A stretch of DNA of 64,000 nucleotides from Neurospora tetraspora. Its lineage: Eukaryota > Ascomycota > Sordariomycetes > Sordariales > Sordariaceae. The notes beneath the pieces were generated by a model. That model worked only from the letters and a program-made list of their open reading frames with translations. It was not told the origin of the DNA and did not search any database. The stretch spans positions 1,860,001 to 1,924,000 of the forward strand of contig NW_026944383.1 in assembly GCF_033439725.1 (NCBI RefSeq), given 5' to 3'. The position numbers were made by a program, and so were the translations under genes. This document shows, piece after piece, positions 36,657 through 48,690 of the stretch; position 1 is the first letter of the stretch, and the number at the start of each line of letters is the position of its first letter.

Positions 36657-39600
36657 ATGAATTACGGCAAGAAGGACGAGGATGCTGAGACGGGTCTGGT
36701 CAAGGTTGACCGGACCCAGGTCTTCCAGGAGGGTGAGTCCGAGTACCTTGACAGCTGAGGCCTTGTCGTCGTGGCCCTTAGCTCCTAACCTCCTCAAGAC
36801 TGACCGGTTCGACATACAGCCCGCCTCTTCAACAACTCCCCCATTCAGCCGCGCAAATGCCGTATCCTCCTTACCAAGATTGCCCTCCTTCTCTACACCG
36901 GCGAAAGATTCCCGACAAACGAGGCGACGACGCTGTTCTTCGGTATCTCGAAGCTCTTCCAGAACAAGGATGCCAGCCTACGACAGATGGTCCACCTTGT
37001 CATCAAGGAGCTGGCCAACTCGGCCGAGGATATCATTATGGTTACCAGCACCATCATGAAGGACACTGGCGGTAGCACCGATGCCATCTACCGTCCGAAT
37101 GCCATCCGCGCCCTTTGCCGCATCATCGATGTAAGCGGCCACCCCCGAGCCCCTGCAACGCGCCCCTCGACCCCTTAATGGCTATCCAATGTGGAGCTAA
37201 CCCGACACTTTGCAGGCCACCACAGTACAGTCCATCGAGCGTGTCATGAAGACGGCCATTGTCGACAGAAACCCCTCAGTATCTTCTGCCGCCCTCGTAT
37301 CATCATATCATCTTCTCCCCGTCGCCAAGGACGTGGTCAAACGGTGGCAGAATGAGACCTCGGAAGCGGCAGCTAACACCAAGTCGACCGGCGGCTTCTC
37401 CCTCGGTTTCGGATCTTCCTCTAGAGACCTGCCCATCAACAACTCGACCATGACCCAGTATCACGCCATTGGCTTGCTCTATCAGATGCGCATGCACGAC
37501 AGGATGGCATTGGTGAAGATGGTGCAGCAGTTCGGCGCTCCCGGGGCCGTCAAGAACCCCGCCGCTCTCGTGTTGCTCGTCCGTCTTGCCGCCCATCTGG
37601 CCGACGAAGACCCGCACCTTAGGAAGCCCATGATGCAGCTGCTGGATGGCTGGCTCAGGCACAAGAGCGAAATGGTCAACTTCGAGGCCGCAAAGGCGAT
37701 CTGCGATATGCGGGACGTCACCGACGCTGAGGTCACCCAGGCAGTCCATGTCCTCCAGCTCTTCCTTACCTCGCCCCGCGCCGTTACCAAGTTCGCCGCT
37801 CTTCGTATTCTTCACAACTTCGCTTCCTTCAAGCCGGCGGCCGTTGCCGTGTGCAACCCGGATATTGAGCTCCTTATTTCCAACAGCAATCGCTCCATCG
37901 CTACGTTTGCCATTACTACTCTACTCAAGACCGGAAATGAGGCCAGCGTGGATCGCCTGATGAAGCAGATCTCTGGCTTCATGTCTGAAATCACTGACGA
38001 GTTTAAGATCACGATTGTCGAAGCCATCCGTACTCTATGCCTCAAGTTCCCCAGCAAGCAGGCCGGCATGCTCCAGTTCCTGAGTGGTATCTTGCGCGAT
38101 GAGGGCGGCTATGAGTTCAAGCGCGCTGTGGTGGAGAGCATGTTCGACCTCATCAAGTTCGTCCCCGAATCCAAGGAGGAGGCCCTCGCTCACCTTTGCG
38201 AATTTATCGAAGACTGCGAGTTCACCAAGTTGGCAGTCCGTGTCCTTCACCTCCTCGGTCTTGAGGGACCCAAGACATCTCAGCCCACCAAGTATATCCG
38301 ATACATCTACAACCGGGTGGTCCTCGAGAACTCCATTGTACGCGCCGCGGCGGTTACTGCCCTCGCCAAGTTTGGTGTCGGCCAGAAGGATCCTGAAGTC
38401 AAGCGCAGCGTGGAGGTTCTTCTTACCAGGTGTCTGGATGATGTCGATGACGAGGTTCGCGATCGTGCTGCGCTGAACCTCAAGCTTATGAAGGAGGAGG
38501 ATGAGCTTGCCAACAGGTTTGTCAAGAATGGTAAGTTATCGCATGCTCTCTGTTACTGTTCGCCGGAAGCGATCGTATACTGACATGTCAACAGACAGCA
38601 TGTTCTCGCTGCCCTTTTTCGAGCACCAGCTTGTCACGTATGTTACTTCTGACGACAGGTCGACATTCGAGGCGCCTTTCGATATCTCCAATATCCCTGT
38701 CGTTACCCGCGAGCAAGCAGATGCCGAGGATAGGACCAAGAAGCTTACTGCTACGACACCTTCTCTCAAGCCACCCAAGGTCGGACCAACCAAGGCGGCT
38801 CCTACCAGTGCCGAGGCGGCTGCATCTGCGTCGGCGGCTGCGCAAAAGTATGCGCAGGAGTTGATGCAGATCCCCGAGATGGCGGAATTTGGCGCCGTCC
38901 TCAAGTCGTCGCCGGTGGTAGAGTTGACCGAGGCGGAGACCGAGTACGTCGTTGGAGTTGTCAAGCATATTTTCAAGGAGCATATCGTGCTCCAATACGA
39001 GGTCAAGAACACTCTTCCCGACACCGTATTAGAGAACGTCTCCGTCGTAGCTACTCCCTCGGAAGAGGAGCTTGAGGAGCTGTTCATTATCCAGGCTGAA
39101 AAGCTCGAGACCGGTGTTCCCGGAAAGGTGTATGTGGCATTCAGAAAGGTTAGCGGTGAGGGTTCGCTACCAGTTAGCACCTTCTCCAACGTCCTTAAGT
39201 TTACCAGCAAGGAGATCGATCCCAGCACCGGTGAGCCCGAAGAAACCGGGTACGATGACGAGTACGAGGTTGCCGAGTTTGACCTGGCGGGAAGTGACTA
39301 TGTCATTCCCGTATTTGCCAGCAACTTTGCGCACATTTGGGAGCAGATTGGTGCTTCTGGGGAAGAGGCGGAGGAGACATTGCTGCTCAGCAGCATGAAG
39401 AGCATAGCAGGTACGTAATTCTCTGGTTTTTGGCTCTTGCCAAACCCATTTACTAACATTCTACAGACGCAACCGAACAACTAGCAAAGACTTTGTCGCT
39501 ACAACCCCTTGAGGGAACAGATGTGCCCCTTAACCAGACCACACATACGCTCAAGCTCCTCGGAAAGACTGTCAGTGGCGGCAGAGTGGTTGCCAACGTC

Positions 39601-39699
39601 CGTATGGCCTTCTCGGCTAAGTCGGGTGTTACTACTAAGATCACTGTCAGGAGCGAGGAGGAAGGTGTGGCTGCTTTGGTAGTGGCGTCTGTTGCTTAA
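36657..39699 (+). CDS. sec21: Coatomer subunit gamma (COPI, Sec21)
   Basis: Five exons: 36657-36732, 36820-37130, 37216-38530, 38595-39410 and 39467-39699, in phase, 916 residues, the normal length. The protein opens MNYGKKDEDAETGLVKVDRT and continues as an adaptin-type helical solenoid (NNSPIQPRKCRILLTKIALL, IYRPNAIRALCRIID, TQYHAIGLLYQMR, KYIRYIYNR) to about residue 540. A linker with Ala/Ser stretches (SAEAAASASAAAQKY) leads to the C-terminal appendage domain (VELTEAETEYVVGVVKHIF, then LEGTDVPLNQTTHTLKLLG). Gamma-COP is part of the coat that forms Golgi-to-ER vesicles and binds Arf1 and cargo tails. No oddities were seen. Confidence 0.97.
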
Positions 39700-40993
39700 A
39701 GCTTAATGAAACGGGCAAGGTATCAGCTCTGACCTTGACCTTGGTAACTTGAGGGATGTTGGTTGTTTGGTGTTAGCTTGTTGTCCGCATGGCGTTTTAC
39801 CCCAAACTTAGTACTCTATTATTACTTACGTCATACTATTTGGTAGAGAAAGACAAAATTACGGAGTTCTTTCTTCTGGATAGCATGAGAGTTCTGTATG
39901 ACTCGTGATGGCTGCTCACACTATGAACAAGACTATGATATATCTGATCATAGGGTTCGTCCTGTTTATAAGGTCAATCTCAGGGTCTCGAATCTTCCCG
40001 ATCTTGCATCCCTCACACTGGTTGAGACTGATAAACTCTAGCGATCTGCTGGAGATGATCTCCATGGCTTCAAACCTGAGCAATGTATCAATAATTACTC
40101 AAGGTCATTTGGTTAACCGCACTCTGTCTGCACACTCGATGATTTTCCTTCGCAAATGGATCTGGTCCGTACATTTATAGCGTATCTCCGCTGTCAGCTG
40201 CCCCTGTTAATCATGGTTAGGGCCCGACGGAGGGGCTAGTAGGTATCAGGGTTCACTGTGCAAGGAAGGGTTATGACGCAAGCTTTGGGGTTGGGCCAAG
40301 TGGCCGGGACCTGGGCCGCAACAAGCGTAAAGTCACACGAGGGAAAAAAACAAAAGGTGCGACGTTGACCTCCTTTCAACATGGCGCGAAGTGCGGCGCG
40401 TCATAACAAGCAAGAACAACATTGGACAACATCTTGAAAAACAAGCAAATGTCCCGTTCAAGGTGATATGTCGCACCAGGCCAACCTGCTCAGCTTTGAG
40501 CCTGCCGAAACAAAGGGAAGCTGCTGAGGGGGGCCGTGAGGGGAAAGACAACTCACGCGCGCAGAAAGTGTTCCACTCTATGCCGGATCCCCGTTCTTTT
40601 TGATAAAAGATCCACTTTATTTTCTCCTTCTCCGGCTTCGACATTTCTTCTTTTATTTACTTTCGGATCATTGTCCCCTCCCTATATTTCCCTCAGTCTT
40701 CCTTCTCTCAACTTGCGCCTTGCACAGCGAAAGCACCTCTGAGCAGACTGTCTTCAACGAAAGCCTGAACGAGGCATTGGCCCATTGCCTTGATCTTCCA
40801 AGGCCGCAAGCTTAGGTTGCTTAGGTAGCAACACCAAAGAGCGATACCGGACGAACAATCGTTATCAGTCATCCGGACTTCTGGCCTTCACGCGATATTC
40901 CACCTCCCAACGCGGAGATTCGCCTCATTCAAGCCTCACGACATACTGGATCGCTAGACGCCACGAATATAAAATCCTCGATCCAAAGTCAAG
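39700..40993. promoter_or_regulatory. Intergenic, promoter of phosphotransferase gene
   Basis: Contains the 3' UTR of coatomer gamma and the upstream region of the next gene. A pyrimidine-rich stretch at about 40590-40730 probably marks the promoter or leader. No gene is supported. Confidence 0.5.
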
Positions 40994-42367
40994 ATGGTCT
41001 ACGTGCGACAGGAGAAGCTGCCGAACTTGCGGCAATACAAGTACTCGGCCGTCGACCACTCTTTGACGTCCAAATACATCCTCAAGCCATTCTACACCAA
41101 TGTTGTCATCAAGCTCTTCCCCATGAGCATGGCGCCCAACCTGATCACGCTCACGGGTTTTATGTTTGTTGTAGCCAACTTCCTCACTTTGCTATGGTAC
41201 AACCCTACCCTCGACCAGGATTGCCCGCCTTGGGTCTACTACAGCTGGGCCGCCGGTCTGTTCCTCTACCAGACCTTTGATGCCGTTGACGGCACCCAAG
41301 CGTGAGTTGTCCCTCTGCTATCAAGTGCATGATCTATGGGAACAAGATAAACTAACCATGAATTTCACTACAGTCGCCGTACTCGCCAGTCCGGACCTCT
41401 CGGCGAACTCTTCGACCATGGCGTCGACGCCCTCAACACCTCTCTCGAATGCCTTATCTTCGCCGCCTCCCAGAACATGGGCCAAAGCTGGTACACTGTC
41501 GCGACCGTCTTCGCCTCCCTGTTGACTTTTTACGTCCAAACCTGGGATGAGTATCACACCAAGACGCTCACCCTCGGCATCGTCAACGGGCCCGTTGAGG
41601 GTATCCTGATCCTCGTGGGCGTCTACACCCTGACCGGCTACCTCGGCGGCGCCTCCTTCTGGCAACAGGGCATGCTCTCCACCCTCGGCGTTCCCCAGAC
41701 CCTCACCTTCGGCACCACCGCCTTGACTCTGCCTAGCTGGCTCTACAACCTCTCCTTCACCGAGTGGTACATGGTCCAGGGCACCGTCGTGCTCGTCTAC
41801 AACACAGTCGAATCCGCTCGCAACGTGATCCGCGCCCGCCGCGCCCGCGGCGACCGCTCGCGCTACGCCCTCGTCGGTCTCTTCCCCTTCTTCGCCACCT
41901 GGACACTCGTGGTCGCCTACCTGTACCTGCAGCCTAACATCCTGCACGGCCACCTGGTGCCCTTCGTGCTCTTCGCCGGCATCGTCAACGCCTACAGCGT
42001 CGGGCAGATGATCACGGCCCATCTCGTCAAGCTTGATTTCCCCTACTGGAACGTCATGGTGATCCCGCTCGGCCTGGGCGTCTTCGACTCCCTCGGCCCC
42101 GTCATCCAAACGTACGCGCCCGACGGCCTCAAGAACCTCGGCTGGCCGTCGGCGCTGGGCGACGGTGTTTACCAGGTTGCTTTCATGTTCTGCATGCTGG
42201 GAATGGCGGTTGGCGTGCACGGCAGCTTCGTGGCGGACGTCATCGTCACTATCTGCGATTACTTGGACATCTGGTGCTTGACTATCAAGTACCCATATGT
42301 GGAGGGCCAAGATGATCCCAAGGTGTCTAAGCAGGTTGAGGGAAGCAAGGAGAAGAAGGCTCAATGA
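40994..42367 (+). CDS. Choline/ethanolamine phosphotransferase (CPT1/EPT1)
   Basis: Two exons: 40994-41301 and 41374-42367, in phase, 433 residues. The enzyme transfers phosphocholine or phosphoethanolamine from its CDP-activated form to diacylglycerol, the last step of the Kennedy pathway, in ER and Golgi membranes. The CDP-alcohol phosphotransferase signature DGx2ARx8Gx3Dx3D is complete: it starts DGTQARRTRQSG and ends GELFDHGVD. The intron falls inside the Ala codon of this motif, so the site exists only after splicing. About ten hydrophobic helices follow (e.g. LITLTGFMFVVANFLTLLWY, YALVGLFPFFATWTLVVAYL). The N-terminus has the family segment KYSAVDHSLTSKYILKPFY. Choline versus ethanolamine preference cannot be read from the sequence. 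Confidence 0.95.
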
Positions 42368-43566
42368 TTGTGTCAATCTCTTACGGTGAAGAGAGTTGAT
42401 ATGATGGAGAATGGAATCGGACAAGCTAAGAGGGTGACAAGCAAATGATTGACGGCAGGCAGTGCGGCGCGGGCCTAAAGCGACAAGAGTATAGACCACC
42501 TCGCAACGAGTGAGGGCGCGCGGAGGATACAGGATGGAGGAGGAGGATAAAACAAGGATATGGGGGACAACCGTGCTGGCCGGCAGACCAGTCCGACCGA
42601 TCGGAGCACCGATATATACGAACCATGTCCCTATCATGACATTCCGAACTCGGAACATGATAAGAGGTGACTGCCCTTCGTCCCTGGTTTTTCTTTTTAT
42701 GACGAATACACGGATATATACGATACATGATGATGATTATCTGCTTTCCCATTTTTCTTTATACTTCCGGGAAGGGAGTGGGTTTTGGTTAGGTGGGAGA
42801 GGGACGGGAGAAAGAGAGGGACTTGCCGCTAGGCTCAAGAGAACGAAAAAGGGAAGAGGAGGAAATGGGTAAACACGCACATACGCAAACGATAGAAACC
42901 ACGTCGTGTATTTCTAGCGTTGTTTAGCGTGGCGTCCTCAGGGACCATGTTCCGGTTGCTATTACTACAAACTACGCACAACGTATGAAGATACCATGGG
43001 TCAACAAGAGCTTTCAAGTCTGGTCCATGGTTTGAAATAGTGGGATCTGGGAGGCTCGAATTCTTTTAGACATTCACGGCAGATAGAAAGAGAGAGGTAT
43101 CTAGGCACCAAACAAGCGATATATATAGGCTATAGCCTTGGCGTTTCCATCTTGTGATGTTTGTTCTTCATCGATTATAGGTCAAAGACATGGTCATATA
43201 CAAATTCCAAAAAGATAAGCCAACTCCGCTATTCCAAGACAAATGCAAGTGAGGTTCCCATAATTGCCCCCAAGATACCCCCACCCCCTTTAACACCTGT
43301 CAAACTGACGAAGGTATGGGCTTCGTGACTGAAAACAAATACCCATTCATCCAATATTCCACCCAGCCCTCGATATGCTTGTATGTAACTTGATATGCAC
43401 TCTCTTCATCCCTGCCCATCTTTTGCTTCCTCGTGTCTCCCTTTTCCTTCGCGTGATATATACCCGGTCTTGTTCGTCGTCCTATACGGTGCTTCTGCCG
43501 GGGTATCTCCGTCCAGGATGCACCTATCCCCATGCTTCTCGGTCGCAGCTCTCGGGAGCCACCGTC
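42368..43566. other. Intergenic, convergent 3' ends
   Basis: Lies between the converging phosphotransferase and bZIP genes. Long 3' UTRs are possible. No coding sequence or repeat is supported. Confidence 0.5.
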
Positions 43567-44983
43567 TCATAGCAACTCGTCGCTCCCACTTGCCACGCTC
43601 TGCTCGATCGCCTCCACAATGGCCCTCTCCTCAAATACAGGGCCCTGGCCATCACACTTTGCCTGACCCTTCAACAGCTCACTGACAGCCTGAATATCGA
43701 CCAACCCGCGCTTGAAGAGCTCGTGGCTCTGCATCAGGTCCCAAGCCGCACCGGCCGCCAACAGGCGCTCCCCGTTCTCGCTCTTGACCACCCGGTGGCT
43801 CGGCGTCTTCTCGTTGTGATTCTCCAGCAGGTTCGAGTAGAAGTCCGTCGGCTTGTACGACATGGGGCCCGTCGTCATCGGCGTCCCAGCGCTCCCTAGC
43901 GGAGACCCGACGGCGGCAGCGCCAGCGGCCGCAAGCGACGTCGCCCGCAGTATCTCGTTCTCGGTGCTGATCTTTTGGAGGTCCTGCTTCAGCTTCTCGT
44001 TTTCTGACCGGGTCAACTGGGCTTCCTCCTCCAGCTGTTGGAGACGGTTCTCGAGTTCCTTGACGTGGCGTTCTTTGCGTTCGCGAAAGGCTCGTTGACT
44101 GGAGATTGGGAGGGAGTGAGTTAGCCAAGGTACTTCTTGGGATGATCTGTGGTGTCCAGCCTTTGGGAAGGAAAGGGAAAGAGAGAGGCAACGTGGAACA
44201 AAAGGGTACGTGAGACGTGTGACGGCGTGATTCAAGGGTTCCTCTGCTTGTCTGACCCGTGATCACCAAGATAGGACAGGAGAGCAGACAGTAAGGGAGG
44301 CGGTGTGTAACGTACGCGGCGCGGTTCTGGGCCTTCCGCCTCGACTGAGCGGGCGTCAAGTTTTCGTCTTCATCCGAGTTTGAGCCCTGTCTGCGGGCTC
44401 GGGCTTCATCGGCCGCCTCTCCTTTGGCATTGTTGAGGGATTGTAGCAGGTCAGCTGAATGCTGAAGGTGTATGGCACCGTTGATGGGCTGCGCGGTCGG
44501 AGGAAGTTGCTGGGTCGGAGGAGTCGGGGGCCCGGCGAAAGTTGATGGTTGGGTGTTGAATTGAGCAAACGCCTCGAAGTTCTGGAACTGGTCATGTGAA
44601 AGCGCGTTCGGAAATTGGTCGAAGAGTTCCTGAATAAGGAATGTGTAAGCCATTCGATTGCCCGGGAAGGTCGTGCGCTAACGGGCCGGGAGGTGCAGAG
44701 AGGGACATGAATGGCATGCTGAGAAACGCAGGAACGCCAAAGGAAATGCCACTCGGGTCCATATGAAGCGATATATCAGCAACCCCAAGAGTCTGCTCTT
44801 TCACCCGCTTCTCTCTTCCAGTTCCATCTGAATCAAAAGCATGGAACTCACCTGTGGAGAGGCGTTGAAGTCGTCCGAAGCGGCCGAGTTTGAATGCGAA
44901 GGGGTGAGGGGAGGAATACCGATGAAGTGGTACGGCGGCTGGGTGCCGACGCCGGCGAAGTATGCTGGGTTTGTATAGTCCAT
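43567..44983 (-). CDS. AP-1-like bZIP transcription factor
   Basis: Three exons: 44983-44852, 44629-44316 and 44098-43567, in phase, 325 residues. The basic region spans the second junction and reads RRKAQNRAAQRAFRERKERH, the fungal Yap/Pap1 type. A leucine zipper follows with heptads in LENRLQQLEEEAQL and ENEKLKQDLQKI. The N-terminus (MDYTNPAYFAG...YHFIGIPPLTPSHSNSAASDDF) and the TFAGPPTPPTQQ segment match short Yap-like factors of filamentous fungi, sometimes called FCR3-like. Only one Cys is present (GQAKCDGQG), so the redox Cys-rich domains of Yap1/NapA are absent and peroxide sensing of that kind is unlikely. Target genes are unknown. Introns of 222 and 217 nt are long for this window. 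Confidence 0.9.
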
Positions 44984-47900
44984 TGTATAATAAGCTAGTT
45001 GGTGTGCTCGGGGTATCGTATCGAGTGTTTGTTTAATTCGATATCGTGTGTTGCCCTGATGTCTTCGTATCCAAGAAGGTTTGTGCTCTTAAAAACAGAA
45101 CGAAAGGACCTGCGCAGTTGGATGAATGATATCACCAAAGGAACAGTGGAACGAGTGTGAGAATGGCAGTTGTTTTCTGACCAGCCCAGGAACTTGTTCG
45201 GTCGAGACCGAGATCGAAAAAGGCGAGGGGAAGGCGGGATGATGGGTGGAAAAGGGCACAGAAGTGCCAAAGACAGCACCGAAAGTTGGGGGTGGGGTCA
45301 CACAGTTAGCGGTCAGGGGTCGCCTGTAGCCCAGCGCGGTTCATCCACGAGCCGTCTCATCAGAAGTTTAGAGGTATCCCGAGGCAGCAAAGGGAGGCCA
45401 GACCAAAGCTTATTCTTTCTCCTATATAGACCTATCATCTTTAGATGCTGACAGCGCGGCGCTTGTACGCTCGATTACCCGGATGACAACATCAATAATC
45501 ATCCCCTAAAAGTCTACAACAACGTTACCCGACGCCCAAATCGACGGCAACATCCTTCTGCATATGCCCCCAGAAGCCTGGTACTTGAGTAAGTAGGTGC
45601 CTGGGTGCAGACAGGGAAGTCCGACAGCTGGGGGCCCTCGCCGCATTGGTGAGGTGTTGGGCCTCAGAGTTGCCGCACAAATGCGAATACTGTATACGTG
45701 GGTTTCCATCAATCTCAACCCATGTGTTGAAGTCCGGCATGCTGGGAGGGTAAGGTGGGAGTGTCGAGAATAGGGGTGGCGTTCCCTGAAGGCGTTCGAT
45801 TGGTATCCGAACGAGTGTCTCATGCTGAAGATATTGCGATTCCACAGACTCGAGACACTTACCGCTGCAATCCATGGTTTTCACTGCATCGTTTGGAACG
45901 GGATAAACCGAGGACTACAAAACATCAGTGGAAACTAATATGTGCTGCATCAAAAGGAAGACTAGGGAGACAAACAATATAAAAGCGCAAGTCTGGCTGA
46001 GAGCTCGACTGTCTCCGTCAAACTCGGGGCCCCTCTCTTGACGCGAGGGGTGATGCTTCAACCGGACAGTGAGGTTCATGGCGTGGTGGTCAAGATCCGT
46101 GGTTCGTCGTCTGCTCGGCCGGGATTTTGTACAACTCGAAATATTTGAAAATCAATCTAAAATCTTGCCTTCCTTAATTCGTCATACTAACAACGGGAGC
46201 TAGACCAACATCCATGAAGTACCTAAGCAGGGTCGGCGGAAGAGAAATAAGGTTGTTGTCGAGGTCCTGGTCGAGGCTACCTACGGAGCGGGAGGTTGTC
46301 AATGGGCCCCACTCCGGAGGCCTTCCCGCTCCGGGTCTGGAGCGGCAAGGGGAAATGATCAGCGACTTTTAGGACCCACTCTCCACTGCTACCAGGTACC
46401 GAAGTCGTTGCCAACAACTTCGGGGTCACAAAAGTTTCGCCGGAACGCGTTCCGAGCCACAAACAGCCCAACTCCTGCTCACTGAAACTACCGAACGGGA
46501 CATATGTTTCGAAGACCACTTTTCATCGTCCCATGTTTTCTGAAGCAATTTCTTTCATACGAGTTCCTTGACCGACTGGCCCCGAGAGTCTTCTCGTTTG
46601 GCGCGCTGTCCACGACCGTCTCTAGCTTACGCCTGCCGCGGACGTTCGGATAACGGGCACTTTGGGTACAATACTCAAGACACTCTCGTACAGTCTTCTA
46701 TGTATCGGAGCCAACAACTTTATATTTCCACCATACCTGCCTCTTGTTCTCATATCACGGATTTCCATAGCTGCCGTCGTTCTTCTCACCCCCATCACGC
46801 TTGGAGGGTGAGATGAGTGGGACCATGAGGGAACCAACTTGTTCTTATCTGCTGAGTTCTTACATCATGACATTACCATCCAATCTCCGCTCTTTTTATA
46901 CCCTCTCTCAACCCTCGTTGCTTACACATTGCGAGTAGCAGAAATAGCACCGCTTACACTGAGGCGGCAAACCATAAAATAACACCGTTGCAGACGCCTC
47001 CGTATTTGAGAATGATGATCCTACACTTGGCTCCCGAACAGCCAGGACGTCTACGAAGGATCATCCTTCTTCAGATGCCTACCTTCGCGGTCCATCATGG
47101 TCTTAATACTCTGCCGCATGAGTAATGCAAAACAGGCAATTGCTGGCGCCTATGACCACCAAACGGTTCACGATTTTCCACTCATATCCGCTCAAGTAGG
47201 CCGGCAAGCTCTGGGTAGCAGGCTGTACTGACCAGCAAAGCACTGCGGGCTATTCTCGTTGGCCTCACAGCTACGGAGACATTCTTTCGGGTTTACAAGA
47301 TCAAAAGACGTGATGTCAGACATCCCCGGCCAGGCTCTACCATGCTCTTTGTAGATGGAATGGGCTCTTTAGCCTTCTTCTTTTCAAGATGGAGCTTGTG
47401 CACCATGACTTTGTTTGTGAGAGACTCATCAGACTGAAAGTTCCTTGTCTTATGTTGACGAGATGATACGGTGTATCATAGTTCTATCTCAAGCGCCATT
47501 ATGCAGGTGAGTGGTCTATTCAATAATTTTTTTCTTCCTGATATCTTCTTTTATATCTTCAATGAGCCGGATAGTGCCATCAAGGAAGCTGTGGGAAGAT
47601 GTCCCCAGCCATTGATTCAATAGACAGTTAGTTGTTATCTCGACGGTCAAAAAAAGCCATCTGAGAATGCGGGATGTTGACGTTGACGGCCAGCCTCAAA
47701 CCCAAGAAGGACCCATCAAAATGGCTGTTATCTACTTGCCTCTTTTTGTTTCTTTCTTCTTTCTCAATTAGTCTTTCACATGACATCAAACCGGCCTAGT
47801 GAAGTAGCAAGCTGTTTGTATGAACGATTGAAACTCTCTCAGCATAGCATGATTTAATGGTTGGTTCACCAAGATTGCTGACGCCAACTCGGTCTGGATA

Positions 47901-48690
47901 TCGAGGTGCTCGCAAGGATTTGAGCAGTTTTTGTCATCCTTTGGCTTGACCTTCTTCTGTTTGTCAACTTGCTGTCGTTGAGATGCGGTATTCTTTCCCC
48001 TCTCCGGACTCAATGCTTGGAGACACAACAAGAGGCAACAACAAGAGGCCTCCTCGTTGGCACATGAAACTTTGTTTTCGGGTTTTCCTGTCGTTAACAA
48101 AGCTAAGCGTCGCCTGTCTTTCCCTATGGTTTGCTGGCTTTGGAACGTCCAACAAAATTGCGAAGGGAGAAGCTAGCAGTCTACGACGAGAGATCTAGTG
48201 TCCATTGCACGTCCTTTCCATGTTAACTTCCAGGTTGGCAGTTTTGCATGCTGCAATCAGAGGGGCAACATACTTATCTCGAGACTGCCCCTGCAGCGGG
48301 ATTAGTCAGGATCACAAACCAGTGCGTCTGGAGTTTCATGAGATGCCTCGCAGGTACTGATGAAGGCACGGATCAAAGCCCCAGTCGTCGTTTCCGAAAG
48401 ATGGGTCGGCAGACAAATTGCACAACTAGGACGCACGCGGGCACCGCCTTCCAAGGGGAAAGAACAACCCTCCCTTCACTTGCGCGCCGCGAAGAGCCGC
48501 ATATAAAAGAAAGCCCCCACTGGAAATCTCAACCGCCTCTGCTCCTACTCATCAACACCTCGCAAACCACCTTCGTTTTCCCACTCAGCAGGAAAGCCAA
48601 ACGAGGTCGTGATTGCTCCCAGTCACAAAATCCGGACCCCAGTCGCGCACTGGGTCAGCAGGTAGAGAACAGCAGCTTCTTCTTCCCAAG
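44984..48690. other. 3.7 kb gene-free interval
   Basis: The largest gap without a supported gene. Its ends must hold the divergent promoters of the bZIP gene and of the 48691-50855 gene; a fragment upstream of 48691 is rich in CAAC and CTC elements. No open frame above about 150 codons, no clear repeats and no tRNA-like cloverleaf were found by eye. Long regulatory DNA or non-coding RNA is possible but not shown. Confidence 0.4.

Noticed and set aside
41321-42658. A 445-codon minus-strand frame opposite the phosphotransferase gene
   Set aside because: Antisense shadow of a strongly codon-biased gene. It has no domain, and the plus-strand enzyme accounts for the region.
44592-44804. Possible extra exon in the first intron of the bZIP gene
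   Set aside because: The frame (MDPSGISFGVPAFLS) looks protein-like, but there is no usable donor keeping it in phase with the next exon, and known relatives as I recall them join the two flanking exons directly.
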